Shown: positions 1 to 10,203, numbered from the stretch's first letter. The stretch is DNA of 64,000 nucleotides from Actinocrispum wychmicini (GCF_004345645.1 NZ_SLWS01000006.1:770299-834298); one strand, 5' to 3'. Made by a program: numbers and translations. The notes: a model not told the origin generated them from the letters alone.

Positions 1-912
1 GCCGGCCACGATCCGGGCGGCGGCGCAGGCGGTGGCCGTGGTGCCGGGGGCTGTTCGGACGATGACCTGGGCGAGTTCGCGGCCGATTCCCGCCACTTCG
101 GCCACGCACAGGGTCGGGCCGTTGATGTCTACGGTGTACACACCGCTGGTGCGGCCGGCGATGGTCTCGTGGTGGACGTTGGCGGCGGCGGAGGGGGCGC
201 TCAGTACGTAACGCAGGGTGAGCGAGGGGACGGTCGCGGTGCCCCAGCGGCACTGGTGGTGAGCTGGGTAGGCCGTTGTTTCCGCCGCGGCCAGGCCGGG
301 GATCTGGCCGAGGGTGGTCACCACCGCTTTGCAGGCGTCCAGGGGGCCGAAAGAGCTGGGTGGGTACGCGTGGTGCTCGATTTTCTTCGCCACGATGTTC
401 TGGGCGATCGTGTGCGTGGCTTTTTCGGTTACCGAGCACAGCGAGGAGACAGTGGTGTTCGGGCTGTCCGCCGTGTCCGCGGACACGGCGAGGGTGATGT
501 TGTCAATGAAGAAGATGTAGCGGGCGCAGCGGTCGGGGACCGGACTCGCTTCGAGGATCCGCAAGGGGCCGACCAGCTCGATCTGCCTGGCCGGCACGTC
601 GTCGAGCGAACGCACCCGTTCCAGCAGGCCGAACCGGACCGCGACCTGGGCGTCTGACATCGGCAACCGCAGCCAGCAGTAGTCATAGGACTCCTGGGGC
701 TGGGGTTGGGCCGTGCCGAACTGGTCGAGCGACGTCGGGTCCAGCAGGCTGCAACTGTCCACTGTGCCGGCGTCGCCGAGCAGTTCGGCCGCGCTGCCCG
801 GCCCCGGCCGGGTGGCCGCCGGCGCGCCGGAGACCTGGCTGGTGCAGCCGGATAACAGGAGCAAGGCGGTAACGAACACAGCGGTACCTAACGCAGCACG
901 GCATCGCCGCAT
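1..912 (-). CDS. DUF3558-like secreted lipoprotein (C-terminus beyond window)
   Basis: I read this frame directly from the minus strand; it stays open from an ATG at 912 to the window edge (304 codons, no stop). The N-terminus has basic residues, a hydrophobic stretch and the lipobox LLSGC at about residues 20-24, so the protein should be a membrane-anchored lipoprotein. Two similar halves follow, each with paired cysteines; motifs such as SCSLLDP and DACKAVV resemble DUF3558 family lipoproteins of actinobacteria, and a second protein of this type lies at 3266-4228. The biochemical function of the family is unknown. It lies 11 bases downstream of dhaM on the same strand, so it may be co-transcribed with the dha operon. 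Lipoprotein call is firm; the family assignment is tentative. Confidence 0.7.
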   Translation of the reverse strand, partial: MRRCRAALGTAVFVTALLLLSGCTSQVSGAPAATRPGPGSAAELLGDAGTVDSCSLLDPTSLDQFGTAQPQPQESYDYCWLRLPMSDAQVAVRFGLLERVRSLDDVPARQIELVGPLRILEASPVPDRCARYIFFIDNITLAVSADTADSPNTTVSSLCSVTEKATHTIAQNIVAKKIEHHAYPPSSFGPLDACKAVVTTLGQIPGLAAAETTAYPAHHQCRWGTATVPSLTLRYVLSAPSAAANVHHETIAGRTSGVYTVDINGPTLCVAEVAGIGRELAQVIVRTAPGTTATACAAARIVAG

Positions 913-923
913 CCCGCCCGCCC

Positions 924-1595
924 TCACTCGTCAAAGCCGCGGGCGACCAGCTCACCTACCCGCCGCAGCGCCTCCTCGGCGTCCGGACCGATGGCGGAGA
1001 CCGTGACCCGGTCGCCGCCGCGCGCGCCCAAACCCATCAGGTCGAGCACACTGGCCGCGTTCGCCTGCCTCTCGCCGAATCGTACGGTGACCTTGGCGTC
1101 CAGCTCCGCGACGCTCCGGGCAAGCAGCGCGGCCGGCCGTGCGTGCAGGCCAACGGTGTTGGTCAGAATGAATTCCGTGCCGGGTCCGGTCGGCTCGGGC
1201 ATCACGTCCGCGTCGGGTGACGACCCCGCCGAAGCCGCTGCGGCCAGCACCGCGTCGAGGTCCCCGCCGCCCTGCGCGGCCACAGCGGCCGCGACGGCTC
1301 CCTCCACAAACGGCGCGTCGACCACGGCACACCGGTTCGGGTCACCGAGCATCTCCACGGCCAGGTCAGCGGTCATCTTCGCGCTGCCCAGGTCGTACAG
1401 CAGGAGGACGCCGGCGCCCGACTCGGCCCGGTCCAGCGCGGTGGACACGGCGTCGAAGTCGGTGCCGAGCGTGCCGTCCGGCAACCCGCCGGCCGGCAGG
1501 ATCCGCACGTCCGGCGCCATCTGCCCGGCCAGTTCGGCGAGGCCATCCGCCAGTTTGGAGCTGTGCGAAACGAGAACCAGACCGACGAGACTCAC
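924..1595 (-). CDS. dhaM: Dihydroxyacetone kinase phosphotransfer subunit DhaM (EIIA-Man + HPr domains)
   Basis: Passes phosphate from the PTS to the ADP bound on DhaL. Residues 1-125 look like the EIIA-mannose-type domain, with the LVLVSHSSKLADG start whose His is the expected phospho-acceptor. Residues about 140-223 form an HPr-like domain with TVGLHARPAALLA, carrying the HPr active histidine. Unlike E. coli DhaM there is no C-terminal enzyme-I fragment, so a separate EI must charge it. The GTG start overlaps the dhaL stop in a GTGA, indicating translational coupling. Order dhaK-dhaL-dhaM is the standard PTS-dependent arrangement. Confidence 0.92.
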   Translation of the reverse strand: MSLVGLVLVSHSSKLADGLAELAGQMAPDVRILPAGGLPDGTLGTDFDAVSTALDRAESGAGVLLLYDLGSAKMTADLAVEMLGDPNRCAVVDAPFVEGAVAAAVAAQGGGDLDAVLAAAASAGSSPDADVMPEPTGPGTEFILTNTVGLHARPAALLARSVAELDAKVTVRFGERQANAASVLDLMGLGARGGDRVTVSAIGPDAEEALRRVGELVARGFDE

Positions 1596-2208
1596 GATGC
1601 TGCGTCCGCGAACGCCCGCAGCAGCAACGCGGTCGAACGCGCGCCCGGATCCATGTGACCGGCGCTGCGCTCACCGAGGTACGACGCACGGCCTTTCCGC
1701 GCCACCAACGGAATCGTGTCCCGCGAGCCTTGATCCGCGGCGTCGGCCGCCGCCGAAAGCACCTCGGCGACAGAGCCTGAGGCAGCTTGAGCCGCCTCGA
1801 CCGCCGGCGTCAGCGCGTCGACCATGGTCTTGTCCCCGACGGCCGCCTTGCCGCGCGCCACCACGCCGTCCAGCGCGGCCTGCAACGCGACCACAATGGA
1901 CTCCGGGGTCAACTCCGGCGTCTGGCCGAGGGCTGACGACGCCCGCAGGAACGCCGTTCCGTAGAGCGGCCCGGCTGCCCCGCCGACGGTCGAGATCAAC
2001 GTGCTGGCCACCAGCTTCAGCACCGCGGCCGGTGTCTCCCCTGGGTTGTCCAATTTGGACAGCACGGCGGTGAAGCCGCGCTTGAGGTTCTCGCCGTGGT
2101 CGCCGTCCCCGATCTCCCGGTCCAAAGTGACCAGTTCGTCCCGGTGCTCGTCGACGACCGCCACCACCGAACGCAGCGCCGACACGACCCCGTCGACAGT
2201 GCAGGACA

Positions 2209-2209
<1 letters not shown>
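1592..2209 (-). CDS. dhaL: Dihydroxyacetone kinase ADP-binding subunit DhaL
   Basis: Nucleotide-holding subunit of PTS-dependent dihydroxyacetone kinase; it carries ADP as a fixed cofactor that DhaM rephosphorylates and that phosphorylates dihydroxyacetone on DhaK. Diagnostic motifs are EIGDGDHGENLKRGF (magnesium-ADP site), the glycine-rich GGAAGPLYGTAF and GDKTMVDAL. I chose the ATG at 2209, which joins the dhaK stop as TGATG; a longer frame to 2257 would run into dhaK and adds no family sequence. The length of 205 residues fits DhaL. Confidence 0.92.
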
Positions 2210-3210
<1,001 letters not shown>

Positions 3211-3265
3211 GGCGACCTCCGGGCGTTGGGGCTCGTGCCTTCCTACCCGACCGCGCGTCCGCCGA

Positions 3266-4228
3266 TCAAGCCGACACCTTGCCCGCGACGGCCACGGCCG
3301 CCGTCTTGGCCACCGCGCACACATCCTCGCCCGCGACGGGCTGGCTCCGCTCGAACGACACCTCGACGTTCTCGCCTTTGCCGCCGTTCAACTGCCGCTG
3401 CGCCCACCCGATGTCGCACTTGTTGTCGGAGATGCTGTCCTTCCACTGGGCCGCGCCCTTGACCTTGTCGGTCAGGTCCACTTTGACCGGTTTGCTGGAC
3501 GAGTTCAGCGTGTACGGGTCGCTGGCGATGTCGTAGCTGACGGTGATCGTCACGCCGGACGAGCCGGGGGTGTACGAGCAGGACCTGATGCCGTAGGCGG
3601 ACTTCACCGCGGCCTTGCCGAGGATGCCGGCGGCGGTCTTGTCGTCCAGGTCGGCACACGGGTCCCGGGTGACCAGGCTGCCGGGGGTGGCCGGGTACTT
3701 CGGCGGGTTGGTCGCCATCAGGTTGATCACGGCGTTGATCGCCTTGCCGGCCCAGTCGCAGGTGTCGCCGCTGTCGGCGGTGGCCGACACGGTGACGCCG
3801 CGGTCCGGGTCCCGGCCGGTGACCGCGCTCTCCGAGCAGCCCGACGACGTCCGGCTCTCGACGATGACCAGGCCGTTGATCTGCTTGTTGGTCTGTTTCG
3901 GCGCGTCGAACAGGCTCTCGCCGACCTTGACACCCAGTCCGATCTTGACCTTGCCGGTGGTGTCGGTGACGTACAGCGAGCATTCCGAGTAGCCGGTCCG
4001 CGACGCCGTGTCGTTGGACGCCTTGCCGACCGCGGCCACCACGTCCTTGTTCAGCAGGCCGCACGGTTCGATCTGACGCAGCGCGTCGTCCCCGAAACCG
4101 CCGCCGGCCTTGACCGTGGTGCGGTTCGAGACCGATTTGGACAGGTCGACCTGTCCGGCGCAGCCGGCCAGGGCGAACGCGCACATCAGGGCGGCAGCGG
4201 TGATGAGACGACGAGACACAGCGTGCAC
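3266..4228 (-). CDS. DUF3558-type lipoprotein with two homologous halves
   Basis: Predicted surface lipoprotein: signal segment LITAAALMCAFALAGC ends in a lipobox (LAGC). After it come two related halves of about 140 residues, opening with EPCGLLNKDVVAAVG and DPCADLDDKTAAGILG and each followed by a CS(L/Y) motif, the pattern of DUF3558 proteins. Function of the family is not known. Start is a GTG at 4228; an in-frame GTG at 4219 is equally possible, with no strong ribosome site for either. It is related in layout to the partial lipoprotein at 1-912, so the dha operon is bracketed by two such genes. Confidence 0.75.
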   Translation of the reverse strand: MHAVSRRLITAAALMCAFALAGCAGQVDLSKSVSNRTTVKAGGGFGDDALRQIEPCGLLNKDVVAAVGKASNDTASRTGYSECSLYVTDTTGKVKIGLGVKVGESLFDAPKQTNKQINGLVIVESRTSSGCSESAVTGRDPDRGVTVSATADSGDTCDWAGKAINAVINLMATNPPKYPATPGSLVTRDPCADLDDKTAAGILGKAAVKSAYGIRSCSYTPGSSGVTITVSYDIASDPYTLNSSSKPVKVDLTDKVKGAAQWKDSISDNKCDIGWAQRQLNGGKGENVEVSFERSQPVAGEDVCAVAKTAAVAVAGKVSA

Positions 4229-4265
4229 GGTAGCGACCCGCGCGCCGCCGCGTGCACCGAACTCC

Positions 4266-4490
4266 TCATTTCGCCTCGTCGGGCACTGTCACCGGACGGA
4301 CCGCGGCCCAGATCGCGAAGAACGCGGCGAGGGCGAGCATGGCGATGCCGACCCACAGGTTGACGTTGAGCCCGCCGGTCTTCACGCGGTCCGCGTCGGT
4401 CTCGAACCCGATGCCCAGCACCAGCAGGACCACGCCGTAGATGCCGAACAGGATGGCGATGATCCAGCGAAGATCGAAAAGACGTCCCAT
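4266..4490 (-). CDS. Small two-helix membrane protein next to the sodium symporter
   Basis: 74 residues with two hydrophobic helices (about residues 9-27 and 44-64) and a short charged C-terminus. It starts six bases after the stop of the sodium:solute symporter, so the two are almost certainly one operon. Small membrane proteins are common beside SSS family transporters, where some act as accessory subunits; a stabilising or regulatory role is inference. I do not recognise a named family. Confidence 0.75.
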   Translation of the reverse strand: MGRLFDLRWIIAILFGIYGVVLLVLGIGFETDADRVKTGGLNVNLWVGIAMLALAAFFAIWAAVRPVTVPDEAK

Positions 4491-4496
4491 GCTCCC

Positions 4497-6194
4497 TCAC
4501 CAGAAGATGATGTTGAGTGCCAGGGTCAGCACCAGCGCGCCGGCCGCGAGCACGGCGGGCTTGCGGTACCAGCCGCCGTCCTGGCCGTCGGTCGAGTGGC
4601 GGCGGCTTTCCTTGGGGGTGAGCGACCACACCAGACCCTTGAGGTCCTCGTCCGGTTTCGGCCGGGTGGCCTTGGACACGATCACGCTCACCACGATGTC
4701 CACCACGAACGCCACGCCGGCGCCGACGAAGCTCGGGCCCTGGCTGTCCGGGTCGCCGAACCAGGTGACCGCGCCCGAGTTGGACAGGACGAACACGGTC
4801 AGCGCGGACAGCGTGCCCGCGACCAGGCCGGACCAGCCGGCCGCGGGGGTCATCCGCTTCCAGAACAGGCCGAGGATGAAGGTCGCGAACAGCGGCGCGT
4901 TGAAGAACGAGAACAGGGTCTGCAGGTACGTCATGATGTTCTCGTAGCCCGCGGCGATGAACGCGGTGCCGATCGCGACCACCACGCCCACGATCGTGAT
5001 CAGCCGGCCGAACCGCAGGTAGTAGCCGTCCGGTTTGTCCTTCTTCACGTACGTCTGCCAGATGTCGTAGGTGAAGACGGTGTTGAAGGCACTCACGTTG
5101 GCGGCCATGCCGGCCATGAACGACGCGGCCAGGCCGGTGATCGCGACGCCGAGCATGCCGTTCGGCAACACGTCCCGGATGAGCAGCTTGATGGCGTCGT
5201 TGAACTGGACGCCAGTGGTGGCATGCGGGTCGGCCGCGAGAGCCTGCTTCGCGCTCGCCAGCTCGGGCGACAGGACCGCGGCGATCATGCCCGGGATCAC
5301 GATCACCAGCGGCAGCAGCAACTTCGGGTACGCGCCGATCAGCGGGGTACGCCGAGCCGCGGACATGCTGCGCGCACTGAGTCCTCGTTGGACTTCGGCG
5401 AAGTTCGTCGTCCAGTACCCGAAGCTGAGCACGAACCCGAGACCGAACACGATGCCGAGCACGGACAGCGTGGCGTTGCCGATGCCGGTCAGGTTGCTGC
5501 CCGGCCACGAGTTCAGCTGCGCCCTGTCAGCGATCCGGTCGACCAGGCCCTGCCAGCCGCCGATCCGGTGCAGCCCGACGATGGTGAGCGGCACCAGCAT
5601 GGCCATGATCACGAAGAACTGCAGCACCTCGTTGTAGATGGCCGCGGACAGCCCACCGAGCGTGGTGTACGCCAGCACCACGGCCGCCGAGACCACAATG
5701 GACACCCAGAGCGGCCAGCCGAGCAGCACGTTCACCACGGACCCGAGCGCGAACAGGTTGATCCCGGAGATCAGGACCTGGGCCAGCGCGAAGCTGATCC
5801 CGTTCACCAGGTGCGCCGCCGGCCCGAACCGCCGCCGCAGGAACTCCGGCACGCTGCGCACCTTGGAGCCGTAGTAGAACGGCATCATCACGATCCCGAG
5901 GAACACCATGGCCGGGATCGCGCCGATCCAGTAGTAGTGCACGGTCGGGATGCCGAACTGGGCGCCGTTGGCCGTCATCCCGAACACCTCGACCGCGCCG
6001 AGGTTCGCCGAGACGAACGCCAGCCCGGTCACCCACGCCGGCAGGGACCGCCCGGACAGGAAGAAGTCCAGGCTGCTGGACACCGACCGGCGCGCCAGCA
6101 CACCGATCCCCAGCACGATCAGGAAGTAGACACCGAGCAGCACGTAGTCAACGGGCTGGGCGTCAAGTCGGAGGTTCGCGTCAGCCAACACCAC
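4497..6194 (-). CDS. Sodium:solute symporter family (SSS) transporter
   Basis: 565-residue polytopic membrane protein of the SSS family (relatives of sodium/sugar, proline and pantothenate carriers). The beginning YVLLGVYFLIVLGIGVLARR, then FFLSGRSLPAW and GYWTTNFAEVQRGLSARS, are typical, as is FMAGMAANVSAFNTVFTYDIW in the middle. The pattern is nearest to sugar-type (SGLT/SglT-like) members, but substrate cannot be read from sequence. Start is a GTG at 6194 with a weak AGGTTGG upstream. Likely co-transcribed with the small membrane protein that follows. Confidence 0.85.
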   Translation of the reverse strand: MVLADANLRLDAQPVDYVLLGVYFLIVLGIGVLARRSVSSSLDFFLSGRSLPAWVTGLAFVSANLGAVEVFGMTANGAQFGIPTVHYYWIGAIPAMVFLGIVMMPFYYGSKVRSVPEFLRRRFGPAAHLVNGISFALAQVLISGINLFALGSVVNVLLGWPLWVSIVVSAAVVLAYTTLGGLSAAIYNEVLQFFVIMAMLVPLTIVGLHRIGGWQGLVDRIADRAQLNSWPGSNLTGIGNATLSVLGIVFGLGFVLSFGYWTTNFAEVQRGLSARSMSAARRTPLIGAYPKLLLPLVIVIPGMIAAVLSPELASAKQALAADPHATTGVQFNDAIKLLIRDVLPNGMLGVAITGLAASFMAGMAANVSAFNTVFTYDIWQTYVKKDKPDGYYLRFGRLITIVGVVVAIGTAFIAAGYENIMTYLQTLFSFFNAPLFATFILGLFWKRMTPAAGWSGLVAGTLSALTVFVLSNSGAVTWFGDPDSQGPSFVGAGVAFVVDIVVSVIVSKATRPKPDEDLKGLVWSLTPKESRRHSTDGQDGGWYRKPAVLAAGALVLTLALNIIFW

Positions 6195-6249
6195 CCGGCC
6201 AACCTAGTTCCTACGCTCGGTGTCCGCATGACGACACAGCGTTCACATG

Positions 6250-6909
6250 TCAGAACAACCTGAACTCGTCCGATTCCATGCCGCGCAGACCGTCGTAGTC
6301 CAGCACCACGCAGCGGATGCCGCGGTCCTCGGCCAGGGTCCTGGCCTGCGGTTTGATCTGCTGCGCCGCGAAGACGCCACGGACCGGGGCGAGCAGCGGA
6401 TCCCGGTTGAGCAGCTCCAGGTACCGGGTGAGCTGTTCCACCCCGTCGATCTCGCCGCGGCGCTTGATCTCCACCGCGACCGAGGTCCCCTCGTTGTCCC
6501 GGCACATCAGGTCGACCGGGCCGATCGCGGTCGGGAACTCGCGGCGCACCAGGGTCCAGCCGTCGCCCAGGGTGACCACGTGTTCGGCGAGCAGTTCCTG
6601 CAGGTGGGCCTCGACGCCGTCCTTGATCAGGCCGGGGTCGACGCCGAGCTCGTGGCTGGCGTCGTGCTTGATGTCCTCGATGGTGATGATCAGCTTCTCG
6701 CCGGCCTTGTTCTGGACCGTCCAGACACCGGGTTCCTCAGTGAGCCAGCACGGTGGACTCATCCAGTTCAACGGCTTGTACGAACCGCCGTCCGAGTGCA
6801 CCAGCACCGAACCGTCCGCTTTGACCATCAGCAACCGCAACGCCATGGGCAGATGCGCGGTGAGCCGTCCTACGTAGTCGACCTGGCAGCGAGCAATCAC
6901 GAGACGCAC
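6250..6909 (-). CDS. nucS: Mismatch-specific endonuclease NucS
   Basis: NucS/EndoMS nicks both strands at mismatches and is the basis of the non-canonical mismatch repair of actinobacteria, which lack MutS/MutL. The protein matches the family end to end: VRLVIARCQVDYVGRL at the start, KPLNWMSPPCWLTEE, and the nuclease core IGPVDLMCRD...VAVEIKRRGEIDGVEQLTRY with the catalytic Asp/Glu/Lys residues. It ends in EFRLF, the usual region for beta-clamp contact. I chose the GTG at 6909 because known NucS proteins begin (V/M)RLVIA; 27 more in-frame bases exist upstream. No obvious ribosome site, so leaderless translation is possible. Confidence 0.93.
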   Translation of the reverse strand: MRLVIARCQVDYVGRLTAHLPMALRLLMVKADGSVLVHSDGGSYKPLNWMSPPCWLTEEPGVWTVQNKAGEKLIITIEDIKHDASHELGVDPGLIKDGVEAHLQELLAEHVVTLGDGWTLVRREFPTAIGPVDLMCRDNEGTSVAVEIKRRGEIDGVEQLTRYLELLNRDPLLAPVRGVFAAQQIKPQARTLAEDRGIRCVVLDYDGLRGMESDEFRLF

Positions 6910-6941
6910 CGGGGCAGGGTACGCCAGCGCGTGCACAGAGC

Positions 6942-7382
6942 GTGTGGCGCCGCCGCCGACGATTGCGCGCGGTATCCGAACGAGGAGAGCCCACGTGGGG
7001 CAAGCGGTACACCTGGTCCGATGGGCTCGCCGTCGAGGTTGCGGCGCCGGTGGCGTGCAAACCGGGTGAGTTCGCGCAGCCGGAGAACGTCAAACGGGCC
7101 GTGAAGTTCACGGTCACCGTGGTGAACGGCACCGCCAAGCCGTTCGACACGACCACGCTCACGTTCGCCGGGGACGCGCAGTTCGCGGGCACCAAGGCGG
7201 AGACCATCTACGACTCGTCCGGCGACTGCAAGGGGGTCGGCCTGGACACCGCGACGGTCCTGCCGGGCAAGACGTACTCGTACGCGGCGTCGTACTCCGT
7301 GCCGGCCGAGAAGGGTGAGATGCAGCTGACCTTCCAGCCCGAGTTCGACCACGACAAGGCGGTGTTCGTCGGGCCGGCCTGA
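6942..7382 (+). CDS. DUF4352-like beta-sandwich domain protein without signal peptide
   Basis: Residues about 20-146 look like the extracellular beta-sandwich found in actinobacterial lipoproteins (YTWSDGLAVEVAAP...VKFTVTVVNGT...LPGKTYSYAASY...EMQLTFQPEF). Such domains normally follow a lipoprotein signal, but here the frame opens only 19 codons earlier with arginine-rich sequence and no membrane segment. The GTG at 6942 is just 33 bases from the divergent nucS start. Either the real N-terminus is lost (remnant gene) or the start is wrong and a short cytoplasmic form is made. A Nudix gene follows 12 bases later on the same strand. Confidence 0.55.
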   Translation: MWRRRRRLRAVSERGEPTWGKRYTWSDGLAVEVAAPVACKPGEFAQPENVKRAVKFTVTVVNGTAKPFDTTTLTFAGDAQFAGTKAETIYDSSGDCKGVGLDTATVLPGKTYSYAASYSVPAEKGEMQLTFQPEFDHDKAVFVGPA

Positions 7383-7394
7383 CACGATCTCCCT

Positions 7395-7943
7395 ATGCAG
7401 ACCATCGACAGCAGTCAGGTGTACCAGAACAGCTGGATGACCGTCCGCGAGGACCGGATCCGGCGGCAGGACGGCTCCCCGGGCATCTACGGCGTGGTGG
7501 ACAAGCCGAACTACGCCCTGATCATCCCGTTGCACCACGACCGACTGCACATGGTCGAGCAGTTCCGTTACCCGCTGGGCCTGCGGCGCTGGGAGTTCCC
7601 GCAGGGCACCGCGCCGGACCGGGCCGAGGTCGACCCGCTCGACCTGGCCGCCCGCGAACTGCGGGAGGAGACCGGCCTGCGTGCCGGGCACATGCTGGAC
7701 CTTGGCGTGCTGGACGTGGCGCCCGGCTTCTGCAGCCAGCGCGGGCACGTGTACCTGGCGACCGACCTGACCGAGGGCCCGCACGAGCGGGAGCACGAGG
7801 AGCAGGACATGCGGACCATGTGGGTGGACCGGGCGAAGTTCGAGACCATGGTGCACCGGCACGAGGTCACCGACTCCCAGTCCATCGCCGCGTACACCCT
7901 GCTGTTGTTGTTCGAACGCACATCTGGCCGAATCGCGACATAG
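7395..7943 (+). CDS. Nudix hydrolase, ADP-ribose pyrophosphatase-like
   Basis: 182-residue Nudix family pyrophosphohydrolase, which splits nucleoside diphosphates linked to another group. The Nudix box is visible around residues 67-91, ending in AARELREETGL, whose REx2EE core binds magnesium. The surrounding VEQFRYPLGLRRWEFPQGT resembles ADP-ribose/ADP-sugar pyrophosphatases. ATG start at 7395. Substrate is inferred from resemblance only. It stands alone between the DUF4352-like gene and a methyltransferase. Confidence 0.85.
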   Translation: MQTIDSSQVYQNSWMTVREDRIRRQDGSPGIYGVVDKPNYALIIPLHHDRLHMVEQFRYPLGLRRWEFPQGTAPDRAEVDPLDLAARELREETGLRAGHMLDLGVLDVAPGFCSQRGHVYLATDLTEGPHEREHEEQDMRTMWVDRAKFETMVHRHEVTDSQSIAAYTLLLLFERTSGRIAT

Positions 7944-7996
7944 GCTGTCCTGCTGGCGGCTGGCCGCCATCGGTTCGGCTGGTTAGCTTCGGCGGT

Positions 7997-8560
7997 ATGC
8001 CGATGAACATGATCCACCGCAGGATCTGCAGCTCGGACAGTTGGGGCCGGGCGGTGCGGGAGTACATGATCCCGTGGACCTTGCGGGACGTGGACCTGGG
8101 CGCCGACTCGCTGGAGATCGGACCGGGATTCGGTGCCACCACCCGGGTTCTGGTCGGGATGGTGCCGAAACTGACCATTGTGGAGGTCGATCCGGCGTCC
8201 GCGCGCCGGCTCGACGCGCAGTTCCCGGACGTGACCGTGATCGAGGGCGACGGCGCGCACCTTCCGTTGCCGGACAACGCCTTCGACTCGGTCACGTGCT
8301 TCACGATGCTGCATCACGTGCCGTCGCCGGCCGAGCAGGACCGGTTGTTCGCCGAGACGTGCCGGGTGCTGCGGCCGGGCGGGGTGTTCGCCGGGATGGA
8401 CAGCCGGGTCAGCCTCCGGTTCCGGGTGGTGCACCTGTTCGACACGATGGTCGTCGTGGACCCGAAGACGTTGCCGGACCGCTTGCGGGCGGCGGGTTTC
8501 ACGGACATCGAGGTGACGCCAGCGGTCGGCCGGTTCAGGTTCCGCGCCCGCAAGCCTTAA
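7997..8560 (+). CDS. Class I SAM-dependent methyltransferase (methyltransf_11 type)
   Basis: 187-residue Rossmann-type methyltransferase. Motif I is LEIGPGFGATTRVL, the acidic strand is LTIVEVDP, the base-contact region EGDGAHLPLPDNAFDSVTC, and the post-motif FTMLHHV. The substrate is unknown. I start at the ATG at 7997 (MPMNMIHRR), where family-like sequence begins; another ATG lies six bases on. The 3' end overlaps the convergent ABC-F gene by four bases. Confidence 0.85.
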   Translation: MPMNMIHRRICSSDSWGRAVREYMIPWTLRDVDLGADSLEIGPGFGATTRVLVGMVPKLTIVEVDPASARRLDAQFPDVTVIEGDGAHLPLPDNAFDSVTCFTMLHHVPSPAEQDRLFAETCRVLRPGGVFAGMDSRVSLRFRVVHLFDTMVVVDPKTLPDRLRAAGFTDIEVTPAVGRFRFRARKP

Positions 8561-10173
8561 CGATCGTTAACCCGCCCGCCGACCACTTCGAGGTGCCGGT
8601 CGGTGGCCACGACGTCGAGCATGCGCCGGTCGTGGGTGACGAGCAGCAGCGTGCCGTTGTACGACGCCAGCGCGCTTTCCAGCTGCTCGATCGCGGGCAG
8701 GTCGAGATGGTTCGTGGGCTCGTCCAACACCAGCAGGTTCACACCTCTGGCCTGCAGCAGGGCCAACGCGGCCCGGGTGCGTTCCCCAGGGGACAGCGTT
8801 CGGGTCTGGCGCAGGACGTGCGCGGCCCTGAGCCCGAACTTGGCCAGCAAGGTGCGGACATCCGCGGGTGTCCAGTCCGGCACGGCCGCGTTGAAGCTGT
8901 CCAGCACGGTCGCCTCGCCGTCGAACAGGCCCCGCGCCTGGTCGACCTCGCCGACGACCACCCCCGGCCCCAACGATCCGGTGCCCTCGTCCAGCGGGAC
9001 GCGGCCCAGCAGCGCGGCCAGCAGCGTGGACTTGCCCGCACCGTTCGCGCCGGTGATCGCGACCCGTTCGGCCCAGTCGATCCGCAGGTCGACCGGCCCA
9101 AGCGTGAACGGTCCCCGGCGAACGACGGCGCCGTTCAACGTCGCCACCACCGTGCCTGACCGCGGCGCGGCGGCGATCGTCATCTGGAGTTCCCACTCCT
9201 TGCGCGGTTCATCGACGACGTCAAGGCGTTCGATGAGCCTTTCGGTCTGCCGGACCTTGGCCGCCTGCTTCTCGCTCTGGTCGGCGCGGAACTTGCGACC
9301 GGTCTTGTCGTTGTCCGTGGCCTTGCGTCGCGCGTTCTTGACGCCCTTGTCCATCCACGCCCGTTGCGTCCGCGCGCGTGTCTGGAGATTCGCGACCGTG
9401 TCGGCGTATTCGTCGTACTGCTCACGCGCATGCCTGCGGGCGACCTCACGTTCGGCGAGATACGCCTCGTAGCCACCGCCGTAACCGCGGATCTGTTGCT
9501 GTGCCAGGTCGAGTTCGACGACCCTGGTGACGGTCCTGGCGAGGAACTCACGGTCGTGACTGACCACGACCGTGCCCGCGCGCAGCTCGGTGACGAACTT
9601 CTCCAGCCGCTCCAGGCCGTCCAGGTCGAGGTCGTTGGTGGGCTCGTCGAGCAGGAAGATGTCGTACCTGCTCAGCAGCAGCGACGCCATCCCCACCCGG
9701 GCCGCCTGCCCGCCGGACAGGGCCGTCATCAGCCGGTCCGGGTCCTCGACCGTCTCGTCGACACGTTCCGCCAGGTCGGCGCCGCCGAGGGCGAGCCACC
9801 GCTCCAGCCGGTCGGCGTACTCGTCCGCCAACTCCTGGCCGTCACCGAGCGCCGCCGCGGCCGTGTCCATCAACCGCTGCGCCTCGGTCACGCCGGTCCG
9901 CCTGCCCAGGAACTCCCGGACGGTCTCGCCGGGCCGCCGCTCCGGCTCCTGCGGCAGGTACCCGACCGTGGCCGAAGCCGGGCTCAGCCGCACCGTCCCC
10001 TGCTCGGCCGGCACCAGCCCGGCCAGCGTCCGCAGCAAGGTCGACTTGCCGGCGCCGTTCGCCCCGACCAGGCCCACCACGTCCCCGGGGGCGACGACCA
10101 GATCAAGCCCGCTGAACAGGACACGGTCCCCGTGCCCGGCAGCAAGGTCCTTCACAACCAGGGTCGCACTCAT
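8557..10173 (-). CDS. ABC-F family ATP-binding protein (ribosome-associated type)
   Basis: 538 residues with two ABC ATPase domains and no membrane segments, the hallmark of ABC-F proteins that act on the ribosome. Both Walker A motifs read GANGAGKST; signatures are LSGGQAARVGMA and LSPGERTRAALAL; Walker B motifs are IFLLDEPTNDLD and LLVLDEPTNHLD. The linker (about residues 240-310) is long, charged and helical, as in the P-site tRNA-interaction motif. Some ABC-F proteins protect against ribosome-targeting antibiotics; which subgroup this is cannot be decided here. ATG start at 10173. Confidence 0.9.
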   Translation of the reverse strand: MSATLVVKDLAAGHGDRVLFSGLDLVVAPGDVVGLVGANGAGKSTLLRTLAGLVPAEQGTVRLSPASATVGYLPQEPERRPGETVREFLGRRTGVTEAQRLMDTAAAALGDGQELADEYADRLERWLALGGADLAERVDETVEDPDRLMTALSGGQAARVGMASLLLSRYDIFLLDEPTNDLDLDGLERLEKFVTELRAGTVVVSHDREFLARTVTRVVELDLAQQQIRGYGGGYEAYLAEREVARRHAREQYDEYADTVANLQTRARTQRAWMDKGVKNARRKATDNDKTGRKFRADQSEKQAAKVRQTERLIERLDVVDEPRKEWELQMTIAAAPRSGTVVATLNGAVVRRGPFTLGPVDLRIDWAERVAITGANGAGKSTLLAALLGRVPLDEGTGSLGPGVVVGEVDQARGLFDGEATVLDSFNAAVPDWTPADVRTLLAKFGLRAAHVLRQTRTLSPGERTRAALALLQARGVNLLVLDEPTNHLDLPAIEQLESALASYNGTLLLVTHDRRMLDVVATDRHLEVVGGRVNDR

Positions 10174-10203
10174 CGTCGGACATTGTGCCCCGAGCCACGT
10201 AGG

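Noticed and set aside
4110..6263. 717-codon plus-strand ORF over the symporter
   Set aside because: Low-complexity Arg/His/Asp/Glu/Gln-rich antisense frame; the minus strand encodes a clear SSS transporter.
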